From NCBI RefSeq assembly GCF_002443255.2, contig NW_019211455.1, positions 3,219,223 to 3,283,222 on the forward strand: 64,000 bases of DNA, read 5' to 3'. How positions within the stretch are numbered: the stretch's first letter is position 1; each line of letters starts with the position of its first letter. The position numbers and the translations under genes were made by a program. Below the pieces are notes generated by a model that ran no database searches, was not told the DNA's origin, and saw only the letters and a program-made list of their open reading frames with translations. This stretch comes from Varroa destructor (taxonomy: Eukaryota > Arthropoda > Arachnida > Mesostigmata > Varroidae). This document shows, in pieces, positions 10,352 through 23,953 of the stretch.

Positions 10352-13300
10352 GGGATTCAATCATGGTTATGACGCTGTTATTATGACGCTGATAACGACG
10401 CACTGTTTTTCGTCGCGACGAATCTGTTATTCTGTCGTAGAAGAAAAACTGGCCTTTGTTTAATACGAGGAGTAGTGGATATGTACATAGCAGACAGGAT
10501 GTGCTACCAGCAACGGCGGTGACTCTTTTGGCTTATCCGATGGCGTACCATTTGGGGTAACTTTGTTTCACTTCGACCGGATAGATTGTATGGTTAATCC
10601 CTATGTCGACGATGCTTAAAAGACAAAACTGAATATTTCATATACAGTCTAAAGGTAGTTCCTAACCTAAAAGGTATATGAGGGTCACCTTGATTCAACA
10701 AATTGTTTCGATCCCTAGAATTGGATAAACAGTCGATAGCTGAACTGATGTTATGATCCTTATCGACGCTATGCCTTCGTAATTACTACGTGTGCCTACT
10801 GCACACATAATAATTACAAATAATACACGAAAGACATTCGTTACCTAAAAATGGTATCAATTCTAAGCGAATACATTTATTTGAATAGGCAGCCCGGCTT
10901 TACTGGCTGCGCTGCAAATATACGTATAGTGCTTTGGTGTTCCTTCGTTCACCGACATGGTCGCCTTAGATAGTTAGTTACCGTTTATTTGTTTTCCGTT
11001 ATATGAATTGCTATCGGTTCGGCGTTTCGATATTGTTGTTGTTATTAAAGGGGCTATATTTTTGTCTAGTGCTCAATGTAATATGTCTTAATTTTTTCGA
11101 CGCTCGCTCTCAGTTCTTGGAATCTGTTACACTTGACGCGTTCATCTCACAATTATGCCACTGTTTATATAAACCCGGACCTTTTTTAGACCCATTACTT
11201 AACATAAGAAGCTAGTGATAGCAAGCATCAAGCTTGGCGATGATTGTTCTGGTCAATTGACTTTCGCTTCTAACCGACACAAACTTAATAGTATTCCATT
11301 GCCATACACAATAGGTTTGGTAAAAACCTCCCTTTCCTCCAGTCAGACCCAAACTATAGTTTACTTGACACTGGCCCGTTTATAGATGGTAAAAGCGTAC
11401 TTAAGGAACATGCAAACCTCGTTAGATTGTGGCCTATCAGCTTACGGCAAACGTCCCCTAGACAAACGCCAGATACGCACAACAACATCGGACCGACGTT
11501 GCGTCCGCAGCCGTCGCACAGCTTTAGAAAACGTTTTTAGCCGATTCAAACAATGTCATCAACAATTATTTCAACACAACTAATTATAACAAGCCCAAGA
11601 AAAAGCAAACGACCCAAATCATAAAACATCCCATTGTTTTATTCAGGGAATACGTACAAAAAAGGCAAAAGTCACAGTTCATGTTTGCTTGCTTGACATA
11701 AGCGTCTTAGACGCGTGTGTATCGGGCGGTTTTTTGCGCCGTCAACGAACTTTAAACGTGATGTTTTATTTTCAGTCGTTGAGAATCGTTTCTGCTTGCC
11801 GTGTTCTGCCCCGCATTACTTACTGGGCTCAGCTTCGTTGGGCCAAGCCAATTTGGCAAATCCCACAACAACAATCCCAACAGCTCTACCCACATTTCAG
11901 TTTTAGATCATGCGCCATCAAATATAGCACATATATTTCAATTAATAGCATACAACACACCCTGCACAAAAGTTATGCTCAACGAACGGGGCATGTCGAA
12001 GATATTTTCAAACATACAATGTGTATAAACGTTGAAAAGCTCTATGTCAATATTGGAGAATGCAGCAACTAAGCGCGGGGTGAGGATTATAGCGCGCCCG
12101 TAGGCGCATTCGATGTTGCAAAATATTAGAAGACAGCCAGGTGGGATCATAATTATCAATGCCTGACCAGTGAGCTTTGAGGTCTCAAGCCTATTAAAAC
12201 GTTCGTCGAAACAAGGGCCAATTATCTGCATGCAAAAATAGGCCGCAAGTCGTCAGATTGGGAGCTGAGGATAGGCATAGACCCAACTCCACCTGTCTGA
12301 TTCATTATTGGATTTACTTTTAACTGTCACCACGTTTCCTATCTGGATCTATAATGCTTTTTAGTGTACAATCGACACTATCGTATATTCGTCAACTGAT
12401 CATGTTGTAAACAATAGCAGACGCATTTATAGCTGAAACGGCACCTAACCGCTGAATATTTCTGGAAAGAACGGTTCTGGGTTGTCTACAACAGCTTTAT
12501 ATGCCTTGGGCCCTATCTATCTATTTATATAGTCTAGTATTTTACTTAAGGAGTGCAGCAGGCCTGCATTTTTGTAACGTTCCATCCAGTTCTTTATTAT
12601 TTAAGAAAATATCGTAAATAGTTGCGAAATGGGTAGGTGGAAGATAAAGAGATGAGGAATATTAATAGGAATCGGACGGATAGACGGATACGAGTCTGAA
12701 CTCCTGAAGTGTAGGCTAGGAATATAAGGAAGAATAGCTGACTGATAGGCAGGCAGATATTATTTGCATTACTACAATGATATTGTAGTGGAAATCTAAG
12801 ACGCAGCTTGATTTTGGCACGAAGACGAAACAACGAAAATTTTCAAATCAAAACTCAAAAACTAGCTCAAAAACTTTATCGTAGACAATCACATCGCTTC
12901 TCTGTATATCTATCTGTGCAACTGTATAACTGCGTTTAAAGTTTCCGTCCATCCTGTCGGGCTACTTTTTTCTATACGATAGTATACAATAAAGCTATAC
13001 GCCAGGTAGCATCTTTCCGGCCATGGTCCAAGGGGTTTCAGGATAAGAGCATATCAATTTTAAGTTCAGTGCTAGGTTATTTTTAGTAGATATTTATTAA
13101 AGGCCAGATTGTAATGATGAACGTCATGCGAAGACTCGACAGATCAGAAGACGATAACTTGTAGAAATCAGATAAACATGTAAATACAAGATTGTATTGT
13201 GTCAAACCATGGAGGTCAATAACTCTTACATGGAACATTGTGGAGAAGGGAGCTTCTTGAGCCGAAAAGCCAAACACACGCATGTTTCTATTATATACTA

Positions 13301-15386
13301 CCCTGTAGCACAATACTTCGTTGCAACCGTCAAATCTATAAACACCATCAACAGCAATGCTATTTAATTAACATTTTCGAAACTTAGTGGCTTTAAAGAA
13401 CTATTTTTGATCGTATATGATATATGGCAAAGAAAACAGTAATCTGTCCCGTGAATACCATGATGATACACAGATAATCACCATAGAAAATATTTGATAT
13501 GTCGTGGCGTAACGAAATCTAGCTCGTACCCATTTGACTGTGCATTTCGGGTCGTGAACGTACTCACCAGTATACCGTCGGTCGGCGGAAAACTCAATGT
13601 CAATACTTAGTTGCGAAAGCAGTGAAAGGTCACGACCTAGGGTGGGTGGTACGGCGTTCTCAGCAGCAACTATATAGACCCACAGCTGTACGCCTTATGC
13701 TAAATGAAGACGATGGCCTGCCTGAAAAACTTTGTTAGTGAAAAACAAACAGCTAGATGTCCAGGTTACCCATCCGCTCAGCTAGATAAAAGCTATAGTA
13801 ACTGATACTTCAGCCTATTTCCATAAAGCTGCCTATCGGCAGCTTTGACAGAAAGCGAATGTGCGTTGAATAAGCCATTCAGTTAAGTCGGACCCATAGA
13901 GCGTTCCAGGGGTCCAATACGTAGAGTTTGGAAGCTGAAGTACATACGCTATGAAGTGAAGATGCGTAGGCAGGGCTTCAAGGCGAAGCCTTGCGCGTTC
14001 CCAGTCGTCGACTGAACGAGGTTGGTACGAATTTTCGACAGAGACAGCGTTCCCCGCTAGCGCACGCACAGAGTTCGCTTTGAGATATAAATAAGCTCAT
14101 TACCATTGTTTTGTTAGGCTTGGTATTACGTAATCGTTTTTTGGCAAAGACGGCCTGCGTCTTGATGCTCAGGGAATACATATCAAGCTTGCTTGTAGGT
14201 CATACTAATGCATAGATGTCTCAAGCGTAGTTCCTTTGATAGAGGTGCTGGCGACATGAATTGTTCGGCGTTATGTGATTTCCTTTCTACTCAAGTATTT
14301 AGGTTCAGCCTTCCATAGAGGTGGTGGCATTTACGAACGCTTTTCCGGCAGAGTTCGGCGTCCAAGATCGTGGACCGTTTGTTTGCAAGAGAACATTGCT
14401 AATTAATCACTTGTTAATATCGCAACAATTTTAGTCGTAAAGAGAACATATTAATGAATTTCTGTTAGTGAGCCCGAATCTTTCGCAAGCGGTAACTTCA
14501 CACTGACACCTTAGGTCGTATCCAAATGTCTGTCGGTGATTGACTTGAAGTTCATTTAAATAGCGCAAGAGGTAGCACAATCTGAGAGAAACAGTATCAA
14601 TTAACAACTAGTACAACGCTTAAGTAAAGCAATACCAGTATGATTCATTGCTGACCTTTACCTCAAACCTTTAGCGCGAGCTGGCTGAAATCATCAATCG
14701 TAGCAATGAGCATATAGCCAAGCAGGCATTATAAATGTAAAAATATAAAGTATGAGCCAAATATAACATCGCATTAACGATAAAGCTGTTGACGATACTG
14801 CATATGTGCCGCTATGGGTGCTAGTAGGGGGCACGAAAGCACCTAGGCATTTGTGTTTCCCGCGGCTGAACGCGCCAAACCGTTTTCGAACTATCGAAAC
14901 CGACCAACGAAGAGGGTGACAAGTGAGCAGACGAACCAGTGTTTGGTAAGTGACACAAGCTGGCATTCATCGTCGGCCTAGAAGTTGGACTAGAGTGAGT
15001 CAGTCCATGCTAATTGGTCCCGCTCTTCACCGGTATTTGGCCAAAGCGAATAGCGTTCAGGGCGCAATGAAACCCTCCAGCACCGACAGCACATCGATGG
15101 GCCAGCAAATGCTCCCAACTCACTGCGCTGGCTACAAGTCAAGTTTCAATTCCCCTACATCACTCTTCGCTTTCTACAAACAGAAACTTTGCGCCCATTT
15201 GTCGTCGGCGTTCTGTTTCTCTTGTCTTCACGGCGGACGGCTGAACGCGCGATGCAACGCGGCTACTTCAAACCAATGGGAGATGTTGAAGCTTAATCCC
15301 GGATTCCGGATAAACTGGCGGTCGGCAAGGACCACGGTTAAACCCGCAATTGCTACTGGCCAGTCGGGGCTTGCGGTCGATCCCGG

Positions 15387-15571
15387 ATGGCCGATTCATC
15401 GGCAATGCAGTTAATACAGCACGCTATTTTTGCTGCTGGCGCCTCTGGTCTAACGAATATTTTGAAAGAACGCGATTTGGGCAAAAATAAACATGCGGAA
15501 GATTCTGTTTTTGTTTGCGAATGGTTTACCGGACAAGCGAACACAAATCAACCGACAGATGGGAGACTTTG
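15387..15571 (+). CDS. Possible first coding exon, unknown protein
   Basis: An ATG in a good context (CCCGGATGGCC) opens a frame beginning MADSSAMQLIQHAIF. It ends at the plausible splice donor TTTG|GTAAAT (GT at 15572), where read-through would meet an immediate stop. That gives 61 codons plus two bases. The amphipathic start and the balanced, charged second half (KERDLGKNKHAEDSVF) look protein-like. A GC-richer stretch from about 14950 precedes it and could be its leader. No family was recognised. No matching downstream exon was found, and the call rests on composition and the donor alone. Confidence 0.33.
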
Positions 15572-15673
15572 GTAAATGGTGATGGACCCTTATGCATAGC
15601 GGCTACGAAATCAGAGAATCGAGGGAACCACCTGCTTGGAAAAATCCCTTTTTGAGTTTTAGAAACAGAGTGT

Positions 15674-15677
<4 letters not shown>

Positions 15678-15709
<32 letters not shown>
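15678..15709 (+). repeat. (GA)16 microsatellite
   Basis: Sixteen uninterrupted GA units. On the minus strand this reads as a Ser-Leu run inside the 133-codon frame at 15927-15526, which is therefore a repeat artefact. Confidence 0.95.
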
Positions 15710-15712
<3 letters not shown>

Positions 15713-16056
15713 CAATAATCACTAAAAATAAGGACAGCAAAATGGGCAGGCATTAATGGGACCTGCTGCCGTAGCAAGGAGATCGTCAGTAGCTTTCCGA
15801 TCGTATAAAATAATCGTTTGTATACCCAAACGGTATAATATAATCCGAGGTTAATACATTTTGCAAACATTATTATAGACATTGTTTCTTTTTGCGTACC
15901 GAAGCACATTTTCTTCAAGCAAAACAAGCAAAGGAGTGGTTGATGATAAATCTACTACGTACTATGTGATTACATCACAGTTATTGATTCGTCACAATTA
16001 TCTGTCGAGTATGCATAACGTGATACATTTGCATGGTGGACAACATTTGCCCCTCT

Positions 16057-16080
16057 GCGTACATGTGAATGCATGTACGC
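16057..16080. repeat. Perfect 9-bp hairpin
   Basis: The arms GCGTACATG and CATGTACGC are exact complements around a 6-base loop. No terminator-like T run or flanking gene gives it a role. Confidence 0.7.
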
Positions 16081-17034
16081 TCACTGATCTACTTTAACGA
16101 CATCTTTCTATCCGCTATTGCTCTTCGTGGAGTTGGATAATATGCGCTCCCTATTCCATCCAATATTGTATTTTGACTGCTCGGCCCGTTGTGAGTCCTC
16201 ATCTTGTTTCCTTTCTTCGGAATAATTTTTGAATTGCTCAGTTGGTTGCCGGCTGACCACCTTCTTCTAAAGCCCCTTTCTACTGTCGCTACTGCTACTG
16301 TTACAGGAAGCTAATATTCCCTAGCGGATTTTCCACTACAATAACCACTATTCCAGGATTTCTAGCGTAATAACTTTCCAAAGATGTCTAGCTTCTCGGT
16401 GTCGGTGCACTCCTCCTGTTGTTACTGTGGCTATTTGCTACTGCTGTTATTTTCGGAGTGTTCCTGAGTCGAAGGAATCCTACGGACGGAATGGGCCTGC
16501 TGATGAATCGGTCTGTCCATTTGGAGCTGAGTGTTGCCTGCGTGACTTTTCCATTATCCTACTATTTGCTGTTGCTGATTGCTGTGACTATCAGTTGATA
16601 GCATACCAGCACCCCATTTTCTTTTCAGTTTCCCACTTGGCAACGCCGGCCGTGTGTTGATTAGATGGTAGCAACGGAGCCAGCATCAGGAGAACCCTGA
16701 TCAGTATGCAGTAGGAATAGTTGTCACGTCATCAGCTCGTCTCCAGCGACCGACGCAACCACGACCTTTGAATAAGTCACGAGCAGTGCATAGAGATAGC
16801 CGCAGACGCGAGGCGACGCGTCGCGACATAATGCCGTTAGTTTAGCAAGTACCTCATTTTTCCATTTAGATAATCTAGCTATCCAATTAACGCCGTTAAT
16901 ACCAGCACCGACATTGGTAAGAGTGGCCATCTGAGCGGCGGTGATAGTTCTCTGTGTTAACGGATGCCGACCTGTAAACGGAATGGTAGTAAGCGGCTGC
17001 TGTGGCCTGCCGATGAACCAAGCGGACTGCGAAG

Positions 17035-17223
17035 ATGGACAAGTGCCAACAACAACGCTACTTCGTTCTCAGTCACACCTCCATTGTCCATCCGCTTTTG
17101 CTGCTGTCGTTATTGTTGGCACCATCCTTTGCTGTCACTGCCCATAAATGGCGATCCACAAAGGCAAAGCAAGAAGTAAAAGACGACGAAGTTGTGACGG
17201 CGGCTAAAGTGGCAGAAGGTTAA
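17035..17223 (+). CDS. Possible secreted-protein first exon (signal peptide-like)
   Basis: An ATG in the context GAAGATGGAC opens 62 codons. Residues 1-17 are polar, residues about 18-36 form a leucine-rich hydrophobic core (HPLLLLSLLLAPSFAVTA), and the rest is highly charged (STKAKQEVKDDEVV). This is the layout of a signal peptide with a small-residue cleavage region near Ala-Val-Thr-Ala. It ends at a TAA that overlaps a weak donor (GAAG|GTTAAT); an internal GAA|GTAAAA is another possible donor. The block at 16900-17230 is GC-richer than its surroundings. Overlapping frames are open too, so chance remains likely. Confidence 0.3.
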   Translation: MDKCQQQRYFVLSHTSIVHPLLLLSLLLAPSFAVTAHKWRSTKAKQEVKDDEVVTAAKVAEG

Positions 17224-17535
17224 TGTAGGAGAAGAACAGACGGGTTTAAACTTTCATTTCTTGTCTTTCCTACCGTCGTTGGCAATGGCTGACCACTGTT
17301 GCTGCACGAAATACATAATACAAACGAAAACATAACAAATATGACTGTTGAGCATTACTGAGGAAAACACCAAAAAATAAAATGAAAGCCCGACCTAACA
17401 GGTGCACGCGTCAGGTTATGCACGCTTAATAGTGAAATACGCACTGTGTCCTACTGAGTTACGGTATGGTAAGTGGTGGTATGTTTTTACTATAATTATC
17501 CAATCCGTAAATCTGTGAATGAATCGCCGCAGTAT

Positions 17536-17829
17536 CTATGTGCGATTGTTCGTTCCGGATGTAGATATGCTATCGGCAACAGCAGTTAGCGGTCGCTTTC
17601 TTCTGTTTGGATGATAAACATCCTCATTCTTGGTAAGCCCGCGCTGGATCATCAGTGCAGTAGGTGGTATGGCGCGTCTGACTGAACTGTAGGAGACTGC
17701 TGTTCTGACGGGATCGGCGAGAACAAACGTCTGAGGTACCCAATCAGCCTGAAGAGACTCAGAGTAGGGCATAACCCGCTTCATCGGTGATCGAATATTG
17801 TCATTTTTGTTGTGGTGAACAGCCGTCAA
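17536..17829 (-). CDS. Unassigned open frame, 97 codons
   Basis: The frame has no ATG at its upstream edge (it opens on TTG), so if real it is part of an exon. The composition is protein-like (for example ADWVPQTFVLADPVRTAVSY) with a basic region near the end (HPNRRKRP). It ends at a stop on 17538-17536. The sequence just upstream is an A-rich tract without a pyrimidine stretch, so no good acceptor supports it. I do not recognise a family. Confidence 0.15.
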   Translation of the reverse strand: MTAVHHNKNDNIRSPMKRVMPYSESLQADWVPQTFVLADPVRTAVSYSSVRRAIPPTALMIQRGLTKNEDVYHPNRRKRPLTAVADSISTSGTNNRT

Positions 17830-18866
17830 GGAGCTGCACCCTAGTTTTTTTTTTTTAGAAATGACCTTGGAGGAGACAGGAAACGGGAAGATTAAGAAGC
17901 ATAAAAATAAGTACTACACAGAAAAAAACTTGATGATTGGTGTCGATGTCATCGTCGACCCCCCATACCATACAGGCGCACTAGCCTGTTATAAGACTGA
18001 TGTTTATCGGGGGTCTTGAAACAGCTAAGCTCGTAACACGGAGACTCTGTTGGGATAATTTTCGATCGAATTGTCAAAAGGCATTGAGGGCACGAAGATC
18101 GGGCAGACCGCGAGATCAAGCTACATGATACATTTTGACGACGCCCCTTGCAGTACAGTGAACCAGCTTCTGTCAGGCAATAACTCTATAAATACTGCAG
18201 TATAATAGTATGATATGGCGGTATATTTTGATCATAAATAGCAAAAATACGTTAAAAACAAACATATAATTACAATAAACCGGTAATACACCGGGTGGCG
18301 CGTTAAAATTAAGAAAAACCAGGGCAGATTGTTTTTCATATAAAGAACGCATTTATCCAGTACTGCTGGAATGGGTCTGGACAAACGTTTTTTTTTACTC
18401 TTTCTTGAAATGCGTACGCAAAGTTTCGCGGTGCCATCTGACCTGGAGATAAGTTGTGGGTTCTTAGCCGGACAATAGAATTTTTTTCCACGACGACAAT
18501 AATGGACCATAAGAAATTTTGTTCGATTAAAAAACTAAAGAGCGACAAAAGGGAAAAGGCAGAATGAGCGAAAGCTGTCGATATTAATAATACAGACATT
18601 CAAGACAGATATATCGAATATAGAACTTAAAACGGGCCTTGCTAAACCCATTGAGGCAGGTCGGATTAGTTCAAAGATCTCCCGTGCACGACGAGTCTTT
18701 TGAACGTGTTGAACGTAACAAACAACATTTCTATCATCAACAACTACACGCACCATAATTGCAGGTACAACTCATATAAGTGGTCTTAAGCTGATGTATA
18801 CATTATACGCAATAATATTTCGGCATTCCCGAATTAACTTTTTTAACTTACTTGCACATGTTGTGT

Positions 18867-18918
18867 GGTACATGGTGGGATTCGAACCAGCGACATCTAG
18901 GTTTTTGAGCCAGAGCTT
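18867..18918 (-). ncRNA. tRNA-like relic with an intact B box
   Basis: On the minus strand GGTTCGAATCC (18888-18878) is a perfect match to the pol III B box and tRNA T-loop consensus. Upstream, TCTGG and CTAGA form a 5-bp stem around a 9-base loop containing CTCAAAAAC, which resembles an anticodon arm. No D arm or A box is clear, the T stem has mismatches (GCTGG against CCCAC), and the 3' end ATGTACC has no pairing partner upstream. This fits a decayed tRNA pseudogene or a tRNA-derived SINE fragment rather than a working tRNA. Confidence 0.4.
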
Positions 18919-20872
18919 TAGTTTTTTTCAGTTGTCTGTGAAATTCGCGTTTAGGATGAATTGAAAGCGGTGATTCAAACACGCAAAAACTATCTGCATA
19001 TTTAAGTGTATATAAAATAAAGTATATATAAAATCAAATTCCAGCACAATCGCCTTATTTGAAGGAAAGACAGCCAGCACATTATATCGCAATGACTTCT
19101 GTTTCCCTAATTGTTACAAAGGCAAAAAAGAACTCCTGTATAAAAAACAGTTTATATACACACACGTATTTATAATAGTAAATGTAGATCAGTTGCAACT
19201 AACTCACTTGGCGTTCCGTTGTTTGGACACGATCACAATTCACGTACTGAAACCTCAGTGATTAAACAACGGCATTTATTTACATACTTAGGCCCCTTTG
19301 AGGTGCGCACTGACGTAGTCCTGTCCCAATAAAGTAGACTTTTAGCGGAAAAATAAATCCAACGATTTAACTGATGGCCTGCCCGTTGCTACATAATAAG
19401 TTTTACTTAGAGGAATTTAATTGACATTGTTGTCTTAATAGACAATTCACTTTTAATATTATTATATATTATAATACACATGTCGTGCGAAAATTAACTT
19501 CTCGGCACACATACTTAATTTTCTATCAGTACACTCGTGAGATTTGTATATATATATATAAATTCTTATAAAATTCTTCTTACAGAGTTTTAATTGTTGG
19601 GTGTCTAGCATGGCCGAGGCATCGATTAGTAATCACAGCTCGCTCAAGCTTATTTCTTTATCATATAATAACTTTAGCACGGAGGTGGGTATCGCATCAG
19701 TGATCGTATCAAACGAATGGGGTTAACGTATAGAAGTTTGGAAAACATTACTATCATTTCTGTACCCTCCAGCTATTATTATAGTTTACTGATAAATATG
19801 TTCAGACTCCGGCAATATGTTTATTTTTTATTTGTTAAACAGATACTAAGCTTTAAGCGCCTTTCAAGAACTACATGATGCCTTTCTTCTCTTTCTTTGC
19901 ACCGTTTTCACTTGCGGCCTTTTATTGCGAACGTTTATCTAAATGGTTATAAAGTATGGCTCCTCAGGGAAAGTCATACCTGATAACTGGCCTTAACGAG
20001 AGAAGCTCCAAGAGAGGCCAGTTATCTAAAATGGAAAAGAACGAAATCATGCTAGTACCAAGGCAATGTTATATTCATTCGTTCGAGCAGTATTTCCATT
20101 CAGTCACTGAAGCACCATTTATGCACTACGTAGACGTATCGCAAAAATACTAAAAAGCAACCATAGAAATGATTTGTTAATTCTTTAATTGATGCTGTAT
20201 ACAATAACGATTATGTTTGTGGACAAAAAGCAGGACTTCTCAGTGCGTCGTTGCTGCGGTTGCCGCCGTCATTGCTACGTCAGCGATAGTTCCTTTCGCT
20301 GGCTTTCAGCTCACTTATTTATTAATTACAGTTCAGCTCTTGCCGTTTGTTCCGATGCGGACGACTGGACAAACATGAGATGTGTTCCTTTCAGGTAGTT
20401 TCAGACAGGAATAATTGATACATGCCTGTAAACGAGCGAACAGCGCCATCCAAGACACTAAGCTATTGTAGACGGCACGGCGACTGCGGACGTAACGGAC
20501 GTTAGCAATACGCTAAGGTAGTAAGTGGCTAGAAACGTACGTATGGCAAGCCATAGAGGTGGAAAAACAATAGAGTGAGTTGTCCAGTACAGCTGCAGCT
20601 GTCGGATCGGACGTGGTTGCTTTGTTTCATCGTAAAAACTGCGAAGCCATACTAAAATACGGGTGTAGCAACACTGGAACTGTTACGCTCCGTATAGTCA
20701 AAAATGCTTTTTGCACGAGTTCATAGTTCTTAACCATTGCGGCGATCCCAATCTATTTGTTTCAGAAGGCAGATTTGTTCTTAGATAAACGGCCAATGTG
20801 AGTATTTAGTTGTTGTAAACGTATTCTGTTGACATTTTGGACAATGTATATAAGGACATGTGTATGTTGCGC

Positions 20873-20890
20873 ATATATATATATATATAT
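20873..20890 (+). repeat. (AT)9 microsatellite
   Basis: Nine uninterrupted AT units. Confidence 0.9.
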
Positions 20891-23800
20891 ACATCGACAA
20901 TTAAACAACAGTCGACTATGCTGTGAGGCGCAGTATTTTTACATTGTATATATAATAAGTACTGTTTACGAAAGGTAAGTCTCGATCGTTTTATTTGGCT
21001 TCGTAATATACTGTTGTTATCATTATTATCATAATGGATTAGCAACAAACAAACAAAAACAGAGCTTAATGTCGGAATATTTGCTTCACTGTTTTTTGTG
21101 TTATTATAGAGTTTTAGCCCAGAAGCAAGGCGGATGTTTACCGTTAGCTACGAGACAATTAGATCTGCGGTCGTATGCATGTCATACGCCGCCGGCGTAA
21201 CAAATTGATTCAGTCCTCGGCCGTGATCGGATCGCGTCAACTTGACATTGCAGCCACACTGTTCCTATCACGAAACCTACGAGCTCGTTATCTGAAGAAG
21301 ATTAGAAGATCGTTGTGCACGTAGATCAATTAAGACACATTCCACACGACTTGTGTATATGAAGAAAGATACTCATTAATAAAGAAGAAAGACCGACGGC
21401 ATTTTCGAGCCTATAAACAAAAATAGGTCTTAACTTAACAGAATTATGCTTCTACGAGGCAGGTACCACAAAAAGGCATTGATCCGTGCAATGGCGACGT
21501 ACGAAAGCGGAACATTCGACTAAGAGCGAGACCTAATTTATTGAAAAGAAGGAAAACTTAAAAGATGAAAAAGCTAGTAATCGAATGAATCTTTAAGTCA
21601 GGGTGCGGCCGCGAGAAATCATTTTGAACTATCCTATATTATTCTTACGATTTCAACTATGCGTGCCAGCAGACAATGCACTAGGCTGGCCATCTCATCT
21701 TTTAAGGTAAATTTAGGCCCATCGAACCGAACTAGCCTTGAGAAGAGTCATTTTTGATAAAAAGAACAACTCATACACCCGAGTGAACGCAGGCGATAAA
21801 ACACGGGATATAATGTACGCCAACATAGAACAAGGTCACTTGCACCATATTCGGCACCATTTCTATAAAATAAACTCTTAAAACCAGTCGCTGTTGATTG
21901 TTTTGAATTTTTACAAGAAGATAAGGTGAAATTGCGCATATCGTCAAACAACTATAGAGCCGTTCGACGACGACGCGTCGATAATAACGAATAGCGTGCA
22001 TATACTCAAATTCAATCGACTAGAATCTTATTGGATTATGTAACGCTAAGAAAGGTGAACGGCGAAACGTAATCCAGAAACGCGTATCTTAAGTGACGTT
22101 AAGGCTGCTGGTGCCGGCGTCTTTTCTCTGGAAATCCGAGGACTAACAGATTATACTCTGTAATCACGTTCGGTGACGATGCCTTTTCGTAGCACTATAA
22201 TGGACGCAGCCATCAGTCGACATTCGTAGCCGATCGTCAATGAAGCTTTAAATAAATGCGCGTGCCCCACTATCAGAGCTCATACTAGCAATGTACAGTG
22301 CATACATTTTCAAAATATTCAGACAAAATTAATCAGATGAACGACGCATCGTAACCTCTTTACACTATGCAGTTTTTTTTCTCGAATAACGTTCTACTTC
22401 AGCACAAACGGAACTTCCACGAACGTCTAGACGCTACAAGATGCTGACACCTTTTCTCTGCGTTTCATATCCATGAAGTACAAGTGACGAGTCTGACTGT
22501 CATTTCATTAAAATCTAATTATTTTGCGGAAGGACGTCTCCGCCCCTAATATATCCATCCGCCTTTGTCCATTTGTAAATTTAGTTACGTTAATTTCTCA
22601 GCATACGTGCACTACTGCGTATACGTTTACTGTGTTTATTGTCGCACGAAAAAGCGTAAGCGTCATGGAAAACCTCAATTTTATCGCAACCTCCTTCAGA
22701 GCAGACCGCATCTGTTGCTTTTGTTGGAGATCAAAACACGCGACAAAAATGAAGATGTCACCACTGTCTTGATTTTCTTGTCAGGTCCCTTAACAGCTTC
22801 AGGCAATACCCTTGCTCCACTGCAATAGTGCCCTTGTGACGCTTTTGTCGTCACTGGGCCCACCCGCAATCAGTCATCGGCGCTCTACTTACAATCCACG
22901 AGCCCTAACTTCGGAATCGATGTCACATTCTCAACGAGCGCACGGGAGAACGTTGCGTCTTCCGTATCAAAAGGAAGCCACTGCTCAATGTTCACAATGC
23001 AAGTTACCAGCCAAATGATGGCAGGACCCGTTGTCGTGAAGACGACCATCGCAGCTATGAATTATGCTTCTGTGCAATTCTCGGCCAGCTATGCGATCGC
23101 AAAAGGCGGCTGACTTAGGAAGAATAATAGAGCAGATTTATTTGTCCTAATTTCGTCTCCTCTTGACCTTCTTCTTCTCGACAATGCCCGATCGCTTTTT
23201 GCCCTCAATGGTTATGACATAGTGTTTTCTCGATTACCAGTGGTAAATTACTGTCCACCGTTATTTGTCATCTGGAGTGACAGTCGCGGTAGATACCAGC
23301 CCAGTTCGAGTCCACCAGAGTAGTACCAATTTAATCAGTGATGGCCGATCGAAACATTTCGTTTATGTAATCTTGCTCGTACAGCTGAAGATAATAATCG
23401 ATTTGTCACTGACGCAAAAAGACACATTTGTGGCCCACAGTGATTCAGATCTTACTGCTGGACTTTAGATAATCTTCCTTATACACCATTAGCTATCAGC
23501 CTGATGATATTCCGGGCTCGTCTTCGATTGCATGTTACTCCCCATTCTGTTGCTATGGGACAACGCAAAATCATCGATAAAGCAAAACAACTTGCGCGTA
23601 ACTATCGAGGCGAACTTGTTGTTCCATATATGATGAATGGCTACGTTGCGTTCGCGAGCTTTACCTTCGACATATATATGTTCAAAACGACTGAAGTGCT
23701 CAAAGGGGAACGACGGCGTTAAATGGAAGACATTCTCGGAGATCATCAACGTATATTTGATTGACGCTTCAAGTAATTATTTCCTACCTAGATGAACAAA

Positions 23801-23953
23801 TCTGCTTAACGTACAGGCTGTATACATATCTTCAAAAGCTTTTTCTCCAGAGTAGCTTGCTAACTCTTGCCTGCATTTGTCGCGTTAAATTTAATAGCCG
23901 ATTATAGTGTTCGAAACGTGCAGAGATAGAAACATCTCATTCTCTCATTGAAG

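Larger units (their letters stand above)
6950..14900. other. Long AT-rich stretch without a supported gene
   Basis: I see no domain, tRNA or transposase here. It holds small TA tracts (about 8166-8178), a short tandem of CTATATGTCAAC units near 7460-7490, a self-complementary T/A tract at about 8932-8963, an (AT)11 tract at 10329-10351 and a doubled TTATGACGCTG near 10363-10390. Open frames such as the plus-strand one at 11689-12072 look random in composition. Confidence 0.5.
17840..23940. other. Mostly non-coding; nothing assignable
   Basis: Apart from the tRNA-like relic this is AT-rich sequence with TA tracts (19547-19560, 20873-20890), a doubled GTATATAAAAT element near 19010-19032 and scattered short frames. 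At 23489-23749 both strands stay open for 70-86 codons, but neither has splice support. Confidence 0.45.

Noticed and set aside
14950..15414. 154-codon plus frame
   Set aside because: It opens on GTG rather than ATG, its composition looks random, and it is likely the leader of the 15387 candidate or plain non-coding DNA.
15526..15927. 133-codon minus frame
   Set aside because: It reads through the (GA)16 microsatellite as a Ser-Leu run.
23489..23749. Overlapping 70-86 codon frames on both strands
   Set aside because: Both look mildly protein-like, but neither has splice sites, a good start or a domain, and they exclude each other.
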